From Candidatus Rokuibacteriota bacterium (GTDB taxonomy: Bacteria > Methylomirabilota > Methylomirabilia > Rokubacteriales > CSP1-6), in contig VGLJ01000001.1 in NCBI GenBank assembly GCA_016866775.1, forward strand, positions 124,001 to 188,000: 64,000 nt of DNA. Direction: 5' to 3'. Below are positions 25,209 to 34,198 of the stretch, piece by piece; position 1 is the stretch's first letter; the number at the start of each line of letters is the position of its first letter. The position numbers were made by a program, and so were the translations under genes. The notes under the pieces are model-generated. The model made no database searches. It saw only the letters and a program-made list of their open reading frames with translations, and was not told the DNA's origin.

Positions 25209-27929
25209 CTACGCCTTGTAGACCTTCACGCGGATGAGGTCGCTACCGCTGCCCGTGGCGTCGATCAGCGACAGATCCATGGGTTCGAGCATGTTGAGGT
25301 TCGGCATGTCGAGGTCGGAGGCGACGGGCGTCGCCCAGTGTCCGAATTGCCCGATCGCGACGGTGACGTCGGGACGGCAGCCCGCACGCAGGATGGCGGT
25401 GCCCTTCTGCTTGCCGATCGGCGACTCCACCCAGATCTCGTCGCCGTCGGCGATGCCGAGACTCTTCGCGTACGTGTTGTTCAGCATCACGCCGAAGTGT
25501 CCGCGCACGTGCCGCGCGATGTCCGCCATGAGCGGCAGCGACGCCTGCGAGCCCCACGAGTACTGCATGCTGCGGCTCGTGAGCAGCCAGAGGCCGTAGT
25601 CGTCGGGCTTCTTGCCGAAGCGTTCCGCGACCTTCTCCCAGATGCGCGGGAAGTCCTTCCACGGCGGCAGCGCCTGGTATTCCTCGAGCTGCGTATCCCA
25701 CCAGCGGATGTCCTGCTCGTGGAGGCGATTCTTCAGCTCGCCGCCGATCCGCTTGAGCTGCTCCTGGTACGGCAGCTCGTAGCGCAGCCCTTTCTTCACC
25801 ATCTCGGGGTGGAGATACCAGTTGAGGCGCGAGAACGGCACGAGGTACGTGCCGTGCTGCTGGAACCACGCGAGGTCGTGCTCGTCGCGGCCGTTCGACA
25901 GCGACAGCGTCGCCGCCCGGCACGCGCGATCCCAGATCTCGCTGGACGTGTGCGCCTTCGCGGGCTCGAGGCTCACGTCGTACTCGCCGGCGCGCAGCGG
26001 CACGCCGAGCGCGACGCCGCGGTTGAGCGCCTCGTTGTAGCGCTCGAGGAGTCCCAGCCGGCGCGCGAGCTCGGTGCCGACGTCCGTGAGGTCCCTCGTG
26101 TCGTAGGGAAGCTCGTCGATTACCGGCTGGCGCAGCGCGACGCCCTGGTGGTCCCAGTACGACTCCACGTACTTGGTCGCGCCCACGCGGAAGAGCTGGT
26201 AGGCCTCGAGGTCGGTCGCATCGGGCAGCAGCACGTCGGCGAACCAGTTCGTCTCGTCCTGCGTGTACGCGAACGCCGCCACGAACGGGAACTTCTTGAG
26301 CTTCGAGATCACGAGGTCGGTGTCCCAGTTGGAGATCGCGGGGTTGCTGCGGCCCACGATCCAGACTTCCGGCGGCGTCGGCTCAGGCCACTTCGACGGC
26401 GCGTCTTCCATGAAGAGCCACGGGAGCTGCGCGGGCGAGAGCGCGCCGGACCACGAGCCGTCGGACACGAGCGGGACGAGCGTCTTGTGCGCGCTGCGGC
26501 TCGTCGGCCGCGCCTGCCACTTGTCCTTCGACGTCGGGTTCAGCGGCTGCGCCATGAAGCCGTCCGGCCCCGGCCGCACCGACTCCATCCGGTTCGACGA
26601 CGGCCGGTTGAGGCGAATCGTCGTGCCGAGGATCCCGCCGGGCACCTCGAGCGCGCCGACGAGCGCCGCCATCACCGTGCGCGCCCAGCAGCATTCGTAG
26701 CCGCCCCAGCCGTTGTTGATCGACTTGCCGAGCAGGATCGCCACGGGGCGCAGGGGCAGCGTGACGCCCTCGACATCGACGGTCGCGCCCACGCGCGCGT
26801 GCGCGAGGAAGTCCCGCGCGACGCGGCGGATCGTCTCCGCCGGGACGTCCGCGATCGTCTGCGCCCACTCCGGGGTGTACGGCGCGAGGAAGTCGTGCAA
26901 CAGCTGGAGCGACGGGCGCGCGGCCACGCGGTCGTGCGTGATGATCTCTTCGTCCGGCCCCACCTCGATCCCGCTCACGGGGTGCTCGCCGTCGAGCGCG
27001 AAGCCATCTCCGTCGCCCTCGTCGAACGGGACCGCCATCCCGCGCTTCTCGTCCCACACGAGCGGCTTCTTCGACGACGGGTCGCGCATGTAGTAGCCGT
27101 TCGGCCCGACGAGATACGGCGCGTTCGTCATCCGGCTCAGGAAGTCGACGTCGCAGACGCGCCGCCACTCGTGCTCGCGCAGGGTGACGTGCATGATCGC
27201 GTAGAGCACCGCGGCGTCGGTCTTCGGCCGGATCGGCACCCACTCGGCCGCCGTCGCCGCCGTCACCGACATGTGGGGCTCGAACTGGATCCACGTGGCA
27301 CCGCGCCCGCGCGCTTCCGCGTGGCGCCAGATGCCGATCACGCCGCCGCTCACGTCGCCGTTGTTGCCGAACGACAGCACGTACGTGTTGTGCGGCATGT
27401 CGGGCGCGACGGTGAACGCGCGATGCCAGAACTCGCCGTAGAGGTGCTCCGAGTGCACGCACTTCATCCCCTGCCCGCTGCCGATCCCCTGATCGAGCGG
27501 GCCGCCCCACGCGGACATGAAGGCGGGGAATCCGCCGAGATACGCGGGCGCCGTGCCGCCGGCGCCGAACGTCACCGCGAGCTTCGGGTAACCGTTCTCG
27601 TCGACGAAGCCCGCCTCGCGGATCGCGCGCAGCTTGCCCGCGAGCGTGTCGAGCGCTTCGTCCCACGAGATGGGCACCCAGCCCGGGTCCTGGTCCTTGC
27701 CCTTGCGCGGATTGGTCCGCTTCATGGGCGTCTTCACCCGGTTCGGGTTGTAGAGCTTCTGGACGAGGCTGTAGGCGCGCACGCACGGGCGCCCGCCGGC
27801 GGGGTGCTCCTTGACGCCGAAGTTCGGCTCGACCTTGACGGCGACGCCGTCCTCGACGACGACGTTCAGGAGATCGGGGCCGGCCACGCACTGGTAGCAG
27901 TAAGTAGGAACCTTGCGGGCCACCGCCAT
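25209..27929 (-). CDS. Molybdopterin oxidoreductase large subunit, PadB-like
   Basis: A 906-residue DMSO-reductase-superfamily catalytic subunit. Only three of the four N-terminal cluster cysteines are present: C11, C14 and C49; the expected third is Pro18. KCVHSEHLYG near residue 160 is a likely Mo-ligand region. No twin-arginine signal is seen, so it probably faces the cytoplasm. The pattern and the adjacent CoA ligase suit a phenylacetyl-CoA:acceptor oxidoreductase-type enzyme, but PsrA/arsenate-type activity cannot be excluded. A TAGACT hexamer 6 bases before the ATG suggests a leaderless message. Confidence 0.75.
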   Translation of the reverse strand: MAVARKVPTYCYQCVAGPDLLNVVVEDGVAVKVEPNFGVKEHPAGGRPCVRAYSLVQKLYNPNRVKTPMKRTNPRKGKDQDPGWVPISWDEALDTLAGKLRAIREAGFVDENGYPKLAVTFGAGGTAPAYLGGFPAFMSAWGGPLDQGIGSGQGMKCVHSEHLYGEFWHRAFTVAPDMPHNTYVLSFGNNGDVSGGVIGIWRHAEARGRGATWIQFEPHMSVTAATAAEWVPIRPKTDAAVLYAIMHVTLREHEWRRVCDVDFLSRMTNAPYLVGPNGYYMRDPSSKKPLVWDEKRGMAVPFDEGDGDGFALDGEHPVSGIEVGPDEEIITHDRVAARPSLQLLHDFLAPYTPEWAQTIADVPAETIRRVARDFLAHARVGATVDVEGVTLPLRPVAILLGKSINNGWGGYECCWARTVMAALVGALEVPGGILGTTIRLNRPSSNRMESVRPGPDGFMAQPLNPTSKDKWQARPTSRSAHKTLVPLVSDGSWSGALSPAQLPWLFMEDAPSKWPEPTPPEVWIVGRSNPAISNWDTDLVISKLKKFPFVAAFAYTQDETNWFADVLLPDATDLEAYQLFRVGATKYVESYWDHQGVALRQPVIDELPYDTRDLTDVGTELARRLGLLERYNEALNRGVALGVPLRAGEYDVSLEPAKAHTSSEIWDRACRAATLSLSNGRDEHDLAWFQQHGTYLVPFSRLNWYLHPEMVKKGLRYELPYQEQLKRIGGELKNRLHEQDIRWWDTQLEEYQALPPWKDFPRIWEKVAERFGKKPDDYGLWLLTSRSMQYSWGSQASLPLMADIARHVRGHFGVMLNNTYAKSLGIADGDEIWVESPIGKQKGTAILRAGCRPDVTVAIGQFGHWATPVASDLDMPNLNMLEPMDLSLIDATGSGSDLIRVKVYKA

Positions 27930-28014
27930 ATCTGCAGTCTATCAGGGCTTTCGCGGGCAGGCCGCGTTGACGCGCGGCGGCAGTTCAAGTAGCTTCCACT
28001 CGCGCGAGGAGACC

Positions 28015-29604
28015 ATGCTCATCACCAGCACCTGTCCGCCGGTCGCCATTCCCGAAACGACGATCACCGACTTCGTGCTGCGGCACGCCGAGCGGCTCGC
28101 GGCGAAGCCGGCGCTGGTCGACGCGCCGTCAGGGCGCACGCTCACCTACGGCACGCTCGCGGACGGGATCCGCCGCACGGCGACCGCGCTCTCGCGACGC
28201 GGGTTCAAGAAGGGCGACGTCTTCGCGATCTACAGCCCGAACCTGCCCGAGTACGCGATCGTCTTCCTCGGCGTCGCCTCGATCGGCGGCACGGTCACCA
28301 CGGTCAACCCGCTCTACACCGCCGGCGAGCTCGCGAAGCAGCTCCAGGATTGCAAGGCCCGGTTGCTGATCACGGTGCCGCCGTTCCTCGACAAGGCGAA
28401 GGAGGCCGCCGCGCAGAGCGGCATCGAGGACGTCTACGTCTTCGGCACGGCGGAGGGCGCGCGGCCGTTCAGCGAGCTCCTCGACGCGCCACCGACGCCG
28501 CCGCGCGTGACGATCCACCCGGCCGACGACGTCGTCGCGCTGCCCTATTCGAGCGGGACCACGGGGTTGCCCAAGGGCGTGATGCTCACGCACAAGAACC
28601 TCGTCGCGAACCTCTGCCAGTGCCAGGGCATGGAGAACTGGGAGTGCTTCGGCGAGGACGACCGGGTGCTGGCGGCGCTGCCGTTCTTCCACATCTACGG
28701 CATGGTCGTGATCATGATGCTCGGGCTGGCGAACGGCGCCACGATCGTGTCGATGCCGCGCTTCGACTTCCAGGAGTTCCTCCAGACGGTCCAGAAGTAC
28801 AAGCTGACGGTGCTGCCGCTGGTGCCGCCGATCGTGCTCGGCATGGTGAAGAGCCCGGCGGTCGAGCAGTTCGATCTCTCGAGCGTGCGCCTGATCTTCT
28901 CGGGCGCGGCGCCGCTCGGCGAGGACCTGGCGAGCGCGCTCAGCGAGAAGCTCGGATGCCCCGTCACGCAGGGCTACGGCATGACGGAAGCGAGCCCGGT
29001 CACGCACCTGAGCCCGACGCGCGCGGCCACGCCGAGGTTCGGCTCCGCGGGACGCGTCGTGCCGAACACCGAGGTGAAGCTCGTCGATCCCGCCAGCGGC
29101 GAGCCGATCGGCGCTCCGAGAAAAGAGGGCGAGCTGCTCATGCGCGGCCCGCAGATCATGAAGGGCTATCTCGGGCGCCCGGAAGACACGGCCGCGTCGA
29201 TCGATCGTGAGGGCTGGTACCACACCGGCGACGTCGGCTACGTCGACGAGGACGGCTGGTTCTACATCGTCGACCGCACGAAGGAGCTGATCAAGTACAA
29301 GGGCATGCAGGTCGCGCCCGCGGAGCTCGAGGCGCTGCTGCTCACGCATCCGGCGATCCTCGACGCCGCCGTCGTGCGCCGCGCGGACGAAGAGGCCGGC
29401 GAGATCCCGAAAGCGTTCGTGGTGCTCAAGCCGGACGACGCCTCGAAAGCGACGACGCCCGAGGCGATCATGGCGTGGGTCGCCGAGCGCGTCGCGCCGC
29501 ACAAGCGCATCCGTCAGCTCGAGTTCATCGACCAGATCCCGAAGTCCGCTTCGGGCAAGATCCTCCGCCGCCTCCTGGCAGACACGGAGAAGCGAACTTC
29601 ATGA
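28015..29604 (+). CDS. Acyl/aryl-CoA ligase, 4-coumarate:CoA ligase-like
   Basis: A 529-residue ANL-family ligase. Core motifs are YSSGTTGLPKG (ATP phosphate loop), YGMTEAS, the TGD of motif A8, and the C-terminal catalytic Lys in SASGKILRR. It activates an aromatic or medium-chain acid to its CoA thioester. The start follows a GAGGAG site. It is divergent from the PadB-like operon 85 bases away, which suggests the ligase makes the CoA-ester substrate that the molybdoenzyme oxidises. That link is inference. Confidence 0.9.
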   Translation: MLITSTCPPVAIPETTITDFVLRHAERLAAKPALVDAPSGRTLTYGTLADGIRRTATALSRRGFKKGDVFAIYSPNLPEYAIVFLGVASIGGTVTTVNPLYTAGELAKQLQDCKARLLITVPPFLDKAKEAAAQSGIEDVYVFGTAEGARPFSELLDAPPTPPRVTIHPADDVVALPYSSGTTGLPKGVMLTHKNLVANLCQCQGMENWECFGEDDRVLAALPFFHIYGMVVIMMLGLANGATIVSMPRFDFQEFLQTVQKYKLTVLPLVPPIVLGMVKSPAVEQFDLSSVRLIFSGAAPLGEDLASALSEKLGCPVTQGYGMTEASPVTHLSPTRAATPRFGSAGRVVPNTEVKLVDPASGEPIGAPRKEGELLMRGPQIMKGYLGRPEDTAASIDREGWYHTGDVGYVDEDGWFYIVDRTKELIKYKGMQVAPAELEALLLTHPAILDAAVVRRADEEAGEIPKAFVVLKPDDASKATTPEAIMAWVAERVAPHKRIRQLEFIDQIPKSASGKILRRLLADTEKRTS

Positions 29605-30299
29605 TGGTAGCGGCTCCGTCCGACGGGGAACTCGCCGAAGCCGTTCGGATCCGCCTCCATCGCGCGCGTTCGTGGCTGACCTAGTCGAAGACCGCACATG
29701 ATTCCGGTCAGCTCGACGAAGAGTTCGTCCTTCTATGGATCGCCTTCAACGCGCTCTATGGGACCCCGCGTTATCACCGGCGTGACCCGGATCTTGGCAC
29801 CACGGGAGAGGCCGACGACTTTCTGCGGTTCATCAAGGACGTGGACCGCCTATCCCGAGGACAGCTGACGGGAGCGACGAAGGGTCGCGACCTCGCGCGC
29901 CATGTCGAGCACATCGCTCAGAACGTCTTCCTCGATGTGGAATGCTGGCGCGCCTGGGACAAAGCACAGATTCGTGATCGCCAGGAGCGTTGGCGGCTCG
30001 CGGCAAGTTCCCGGCCAGCTCAGTCGCTGGATCGGCTGTTCCTGCGTATCTACACACTACGCAACCAGGTCTTGCCCGGAGCGGCGAACGCGCTCGAGGA
30101 CGATGAGCTTACGATCTTCGACCTCGAGTCCTGCTTCGCGACCGGTCGGATCATCCAACGGCAGCGCGACCGAAAGACTCGCGAATCGAAGTATCTTGTA
30201 CAGGGGCGCGGCACTGACGAATCCGAGATCGTCACGGTCGCGAAGATCGGGCCGACGGGGAAGCTCATCATCGTGACGGTGTACACGATCGACCAATAG
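29601..30299 (+). pseudogene. Damaged HEPN domain fused to a DUF4258 (MqsR-like) toxin
   Basis: From the ATG at 29601 the frame encodes a HEPN-like N-terminus, hits an in-frame TAG at 29682-29684, and continues as clear HEPN sequence (FVLLWIAFNALYG, then LFLRIYTLRNQVLPGA). The usual HEPN RNxxxH catalytic His is Pro here. HEPN sequence then passes directly into a DUF4258-type toxin (LTIFDLESCFATGRIIQRQRD to KLIIVTVY) whose first residues are missing, so a deletion seems to have joined two genes. A shorter product could start at 29841. The intact zinc-finger partner follows one base later. Confidence 0.65.
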
Positions 30300-30300
30300 G

Positions 30301-30546
30301 ATGACTGCCATGGTCTGCGATGTGTGCGGCAGGAGAGGCGCAAAGATCCGCAAAATCACGCGGAGCTTCGGCAAGGGCAAAGGGACGTTTCTGATCGAAG
30401 CGGTACCCGTCGTTAGTTGCCCGTCGTGCGGCGACACGCACCTCACGTCGTCGACTCTACGGGAGATCGAGCGAATCCGGCTGCATCGTCGGCGATTGAC
30501 CCAGCGTCGCGTGATCGCCGTCGCCCGGTTCGGCGGGGCCGCGTAG
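30301..30546 (+). CDS. YgiT/MqsA-type zinc-finger antitoxin
   Basis: An 81-residue protein with two CxxC pairs (CDVCGRRG and CPSCGD) forming the YgiT-type zinc knuckle of MqsA antitoxins, and a basic C-terminal helix. The usual long DNA-binding domain is not present. Partners of this type sit next to DUF4258/MqsR toxins, and the DUF4258 segment just upstream fits. An ATG at 30301 follows the previous stop by one base; a second ATG lies at 30310. With a broken toxin, this could be an orphan antitoxin. Confidence 0.75.
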   Translation: MTAMVCDVCGRRGAKIRKITRSFGKGKGTFLIEAVPVVSCPSCGDTHLTSSTLREIERIRLHRRRLTQRRVIAVARFGGAA

Positions 30547-30548
30547 CC

Positions 30549-32864
30549 ATGGGCAAATACGGCATCGGCCAGTCCGTCAAGCGCTTCGAAGACGTCCGCC
30601 TGCTGAAGGGCGGCGGGCGCTACCAGAGCGACACCACGGTGCCCGGCGAGACGCACGCGGTCATCGTGCGGTCCATGCACGCCCACGCGAAGATCCTGAA
30701 GGTCGACACGAAGCGCGCGCGCGCCGCGCCCGGCGTGCTCGGCGTATTCACCGGCGCCGACGTCAAGGACCTCGGGACCATGCAGATGACGCTCAAGCGC
30801 AAGCGGCCCGACGGCTCGCCGATGTTCTCGTCGCCGCACCGCGGCCTCGCGCAAGGGCGCGCGCGGTACGTCGGCGATCCGATCGCGCTCGTGGTGGCGG
30901 AGACGCGCGCGCAGGCCGAGGACGCGGCGGAGCTCGTCGCGGTGGAGTACGAGCCGCTGAAGTCCGTCACGTCGACCGCGGACACGATCGGTGGAGCGCC
31001 CGTGTGGGACGAGTGCCCGGACAACGTCTCCAACGTGTTCGAAGCGGGAAACAAGGCGGCGGCCGACGCCGCGAACGCGAGCGCCGCGCGCGTCATCAAG
31101 CGGCGCTACGTCATCACCCGCGTGCACGCGCAGTACATGGAGACGCGCGGCGCGATGGGCGTGTGGGACCACCGCGAGGAGCGGTACGTGCTCTACGCGG
31201 ACGTGCAGTACCCGCACCGCGTGCGCACGGCGCTCGCGACCAACATCCTGAAGGTGCCGGAGCACCAGATCCGCGTCATCGCCGGTGACGTCGGCGGCGG
31301 CTTCGGCACCAAAGGCTGGCAGTACCCGGAGCATCGGCTCGTGCTGTGGGCCGCGCGCAAGATCGGACGGCCGGTGCGCTGGACGTGCGAGCGGCGCGAG
31401 GCGATTCCCGCCGACGAGCACGCGCGTGACAACGTCACCGAGGCGGAGCTGGCGCTCGACGCCGCCGGGAAGTTCGTCGGGCTGCGCGTCCGCACGCTGG
31501 CCAACGTGGGCGCGTACGTGTCCTCGGACCGGAACCTGCTCGCGACGTTCAGCAACGTCGGCACGCTCGTCGGCGTGTACGCGATCCCCGCGGCGCACGT
31601 CGAGGTCCTCAGCGTGTTCAGCAACACGAACTCGACGGCTCCCTATCGCGGCGCCGGCCGGCCGGAAGCGACGTACGTCATCGAGCGGCTCATCGACGAC
31701 GCCGCGCGCGAGCTCGGCGTCGACCGCTTCGAGCTGCGCCGGAAGAATCTGATCCCGCCGTCGGCGATGCCGTACAAGAACCCGCTCGGCCCCACCTACG
31801 ACAGCGGCGAGTTCGAGAAGGGCATGGACATGGCGCTGAAGCTCGCCGACGTCGCCGGCTTCGCCGCGCGCCGCGAGGAGGCGAAGCAGCGCGGCAAGCT
31901 CCGCGGCCTCGGCCTCACGAATCCCATCGAGCAGGCCGCCGGGCCGCAGCCGGAGTTCGCGGAAGTGCGCTTCGCGCCGAGTGGCACCGCGACCCTGTTC
32001 ATGGGCACGAAGAACCAGGGCCAGGGCCACGAGACGATCTTCCGGCAGATCCTCCACGAGAAGCTCGGCATCGATCCCGCCGACGTCCGCTACATCGACG
32101 GCGACACGGATCGCGTCGGCTTCGGCATGGGCAGCATGGGCTCGCGGTCCACGGTCATCGGCGGCAGCGCCGTCACGGTCGCGGCGGACAAGGTGATCGC
32201 GAAGGCGACCAAGATCGCGGCGACGCTGATGGAGGCGGCGGAGGGCGACATCAAGTTCGCCGAGGGCAAGTTCACGGTCGTCGGCACCGACAAGAGCGTC
32301 GAGCTCAAGGCCGTCGCGCGCGCCGCGTTCCAGCCGCCGTCGCTCCCTCCCGGCATGGAGCCCGGGCTCTACGAGACCGGCACCTTCGTGCCGAAGAGCG
32401 CCACGTGGCCGAACGGCTGCCATGTCTGCGAGGTGGAAGTCGACCCCGACACCGGCCGGGTCGACCTCGTGAGCTACAACATCGTCGACGACGTCGGCAC
32501 CGTCATCAATCCGATCACGCTCAAGGGGCAGATTCACGGCGGCGTCGCCCAGGGCGTGGGCCAGGCGTTGATGGAGCAGGTCGCGTACGACCCGGACTCT
32601 GGCCAGCTCCTCACGGCCACCTTCATGGACTACGCGATGCCGCGCGCGGACGATCTGCCGGACATGCACGTGGAGAGCAACCCCGTGCCCACGAAGCTCA
32701 ACCCGCTCGGCGCGAAGGGCGCGGGCGAAGCCGGCACCGTTGGCGCGCTGCCGGTCGTGATCAACGCCGTCATCGACGCGCTCGCGCCGCTCGGCGTCCG
32801 GTCGCTCGAGATGCCGGCGACGCCGGAGCGCGTGTGGCGCGCGATCCAGGAGGCGAGACGCTAG
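30549..32864 (+). CDS. CoxL/xanthine dehydrogenase family Mo-binding subunit, form II-like
   Basis: A 771-residue aldehyde oxidase/xanthine dehydrogenase-family catalytic subunit. The active-site loop reads APYRGAGR, the form II CoxL signature rather than the Cys-containing form I loop of CO dehydrogenase. Other motifs are GQGHET and the catalytic Glu in KGAGEAGT. It hydroxylates an aldehyde or N-heterocycle with Mo-pterin; usual [2Fe-2S] and FAD subunits are not next to it. The ATG follows the zinc-finger stop by two bases. The next gene, a nitroreductase, starts at the base after its stop. Confidence 0.9.
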   Translation: MGKYGIGQSVKRFEDVRLLKGGGRYQSDTTVPGETHAVIVRSMHAHAKILKVDTKRARAAPGVLGVFTGADVKDLGTMQMTLKRKRPDGSPMFSSPHRGLAQGRARYVGDPIALVVAETRAQAEDAAELVAVEYEPLKSVTSTADTIGGAPVWDECPDNVSNVFEAGNKAAADAANASAARVIKRRYVITRVHAQYMETRGAMGVWDHREERYVLYADVQYPHRVRTALATNILKVPEHQIRVIAGDVGGGFGTKGWQYPEHRLVLWAARKIGRPVRWTCERREAIPADEHARDNVTEAELALDAAGKFVGLRVRTLANVGAYVSSDRNLLATFSNVGTLVGVYAIPAAHVEVLSVFSNTNSTAPYRGAGRPEATYVIERLIDDAARELGVDRFELRRKNLIPPSAMPYKNPLGPTYDSGEFEKGMDMALKLADVAGFAARREEAKQRGKLRGLGLTNPIEQAAGPQPEFAEVRFAPSGTATLFMGTKNQGQGHETIFRQILHEKLGIDPADVRYIDGDTDRVGFGMGSMGSRSTVIGGSAVTVAADKVIAKATKIAATLMEAAEGDIKFAEGKFTVVGTDKSVELKAVARAAFQPPSLPPGMEPGLYETGTFVPKSATWPNGCHVCEVEVDPDTGRVDLVSYNIVDDVGTVINPITLKGQIHGGVAQGVGQALMEQVAYDPDSGQLLTATFMDYAMPRADDLPDMHVESNPVPTKLNPLGAKGAGEAGTVGALPVVINAVIDALAPLGVRSLEMPATPERVWRAIQEARR

Positions 32865-33461
32865 ATGGGCGAGCGAGTCGACGACCACGGCATCGACGTC
32901 CTGCTTCGCACGGCGCGCACCCAGAACGGCTGGCTGCCGACGCCCGTCAGCGACGACCAGCTCCGCGCGATCTACGACATCCTCAAGATGGGGCCGACGA
33001 GCGCCAACACCTGCCCCGCGCGGCTCGTGTTCCTCCGCACGCCCGAAGCGAAGGCGCGCCTCCTCCCGGCGCTGAGCCCGGGGAACGTGGAGAAGACGAA
33101 GCAGGCGCCGGTGACGGTCATCATCGGGTACGACACGCGGTTCTTCGAATTCCTGCCCACGAAGCTCTTCGCCCACCGCCCCGAGATGGCGGACAACTAC
33201 GCGAAGAACCCCGCGTTCGCGGAGATCACCGCGTTCCGCAACGGCACGCTGCAGGGCGCCTACTTCATGATCGCGGCGCGCGCCATCGGGCTCGACGTCG
33301 GCGGCATGTCCGGCTTCGACAACGCGAAGGTCGACGCCGAGTTCTTTCCCGACGGGCGCGTGAAGTCGAACTTCCTCTGCAACGTCGGCCACGGCGATCC
33401 GAGCAAGGTCATGCAGAAGCTGCCGCGTCTGGACTTCGCGGAGGCCTGCAGATTGATGTGA
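32865..33461 (+). CDS. RutE/HadB-type nitroreductase family oxidoreductase
   Basis: A 198-residue FMN-dependent nitroreductase-fold protein. The KMGPTSANTCPARLVFL region near residue 45 supplies FMN-binding residues and matches the malonic semialdehyde reductase RutE subgroup in length. It would reduce a semialdehyde or similar carbonyl using NAD(P)H. The ATG abuts the CoxL stop, so the two are translationally linked, suggesting an aldehyde intermediate shared by them. A repeat hairpin begins at its stop codon. Confidence 0.88.
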   Translation: MGERVDDHGIDVLLRTARTQNGWLPTPVSDDQLRAIYDILKMGPTSANTCPARLVFLRTPEAKARLLPALSPGNVEKTKQAPVTVIIGYDTRFFEFLPTKLFAHRPEMADNYAKNPAFAEITAFRNGTLQGAYFMIAARAIGLDVGGMSGFDNAKVDAEFFPDGRVKSNFLCNVGHGDPSKVMQKLPRLDFAEACRLM

Positions 33462-33493
33462 TGGGGGGCTCCGGGCGCCCCCCATGCCCCCCG
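33461..33493 (+). repeat. 33-base GC-rich hairpin repeat, copy 2
   Basis: This copy matches the element at 7842-7874 (other orientation) at 32 of 33 bases; the single difference is near base 25. The first base of the copy is the last base of the nitroreductase stop codon. The element folds into a G/C hairpin and is followed directly by a second hairpin, consistent with transcription termination between convergent genes. Confidence 0.7.
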
Positions 33494-33498
33494 CCTCC

Positions 33499-33519
33499 GG
33501 GCGGACGTGAAGTCCGCCC
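33499..33519. terminator. Hairpin between convergent genes
   Basis: Arms GGGCGGAC (33499-33506) and GTCCGCCC (33512-33519) with a GTGAA loop lie between the nitroreductase gene and the convergent unknown gene. There is no T-tract. The location fits a bidirectional terminator. Confidence 0.5.
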
Positions 33520-33536
33520 TCCGGCGGCTGCCGCCG

Positions 33537-34166
33537 TCAGCGTTGCTGGCGCCCGCGGAAGTAGCGCCACGTCGGGTCGAGCGAGAACCAGAGCGGCCGC
33601 CCCACCAGAAACGGCGCGAGCGCGCGCAAGTGGTCGGCGTGCGTGGGCGAAGCCATGTAGCGCGGCAGATCAACCTGGTCCCGCGTGTCGCAGATGAACA
33701 CCACGAGACCGGGATCGTCGTCGGTGTGGCCGAGGAGCACCCGGCTCGGCGCCACCGTGTCGATGAGCTGGCGCGCGATCGTCGTCAGGCAGGCCTCGAG
33801 GTCCGCCGCCGACGCCGGCGCGCCGCGGAGCAGCGCCGCCATGCCGGACATGACGGGCCGGCCGATGCTCACGAACTCGGAGACCGTCGTGACCCTCAGC
33901 GACGCCACGGGTTGATCGGTGTACGCGGTCTCGAGCTCCGCGAATGCCGCGAGCAGCGCGTTCCGGGTGGCGCCGCCCAGCGCGGTCTCGTCGTCGTAGA
34001 TCGCGCGGCCGAGGAAGTGCCGGCCCTCGAGGTGCTCGCGGTAGAGCGCCGACTCGAGACCTCTCGTGTCGCGCGCGAAGAACTCCTCGTGCGCGCGCAC
34101 GAGCCCCTGCCGAAGATGCGACTCCATCCCGGCGCGCGCGTGCCAGCTGCGCATCAGGCACGGCAT
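33537..34166 (-). CDS. Conserved protein with possible dabb-like C-terminal domain
   Basis: A 209-residue protein that I do not assign to a family. The first 110 residues are mainly helical. The last 70 (VVFICDTRDQVDLPRYMASPTHADHLRALAPFLVG) have the beta-alpha-beta feel of a dimeric alpha-beta barrel, as in NIPSNAP or antibiotic-biosynthesis monooxygenase-like proteins. It starts 33 bases from the divergent MFS transporter, so a link in export or detoxification is possible but not shown. Confidence 0.55.
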   Translation of the reverse strand: MPCLMRSWHARAGMESHLRQGLVRAHEEFFARDTRGLESALYREHLEGRHFLGRAIYDDETALGGATRNALLAAFAELETAYTDQPVASLRVTTVSEFVSIGRPVMSGMAALLRGAPASAADLEACLTTIARQLIDTVAPSRVLLGHTDDDPGLVVFICDTRDQVDLPRYMASPTHADHLRALAPFLVGRPLWFSLDPTWRYFRGRQQR

Positions 34167-34198
34167 GGCGCGATGCTACTCCAGATGAGGTAGGGCTC

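Noticed and set aside
33466-33492. G-quadruplex array
   Set aside because: Only one to two long G runs exist on either strand in each copy; the hairpin explains the sequence better.
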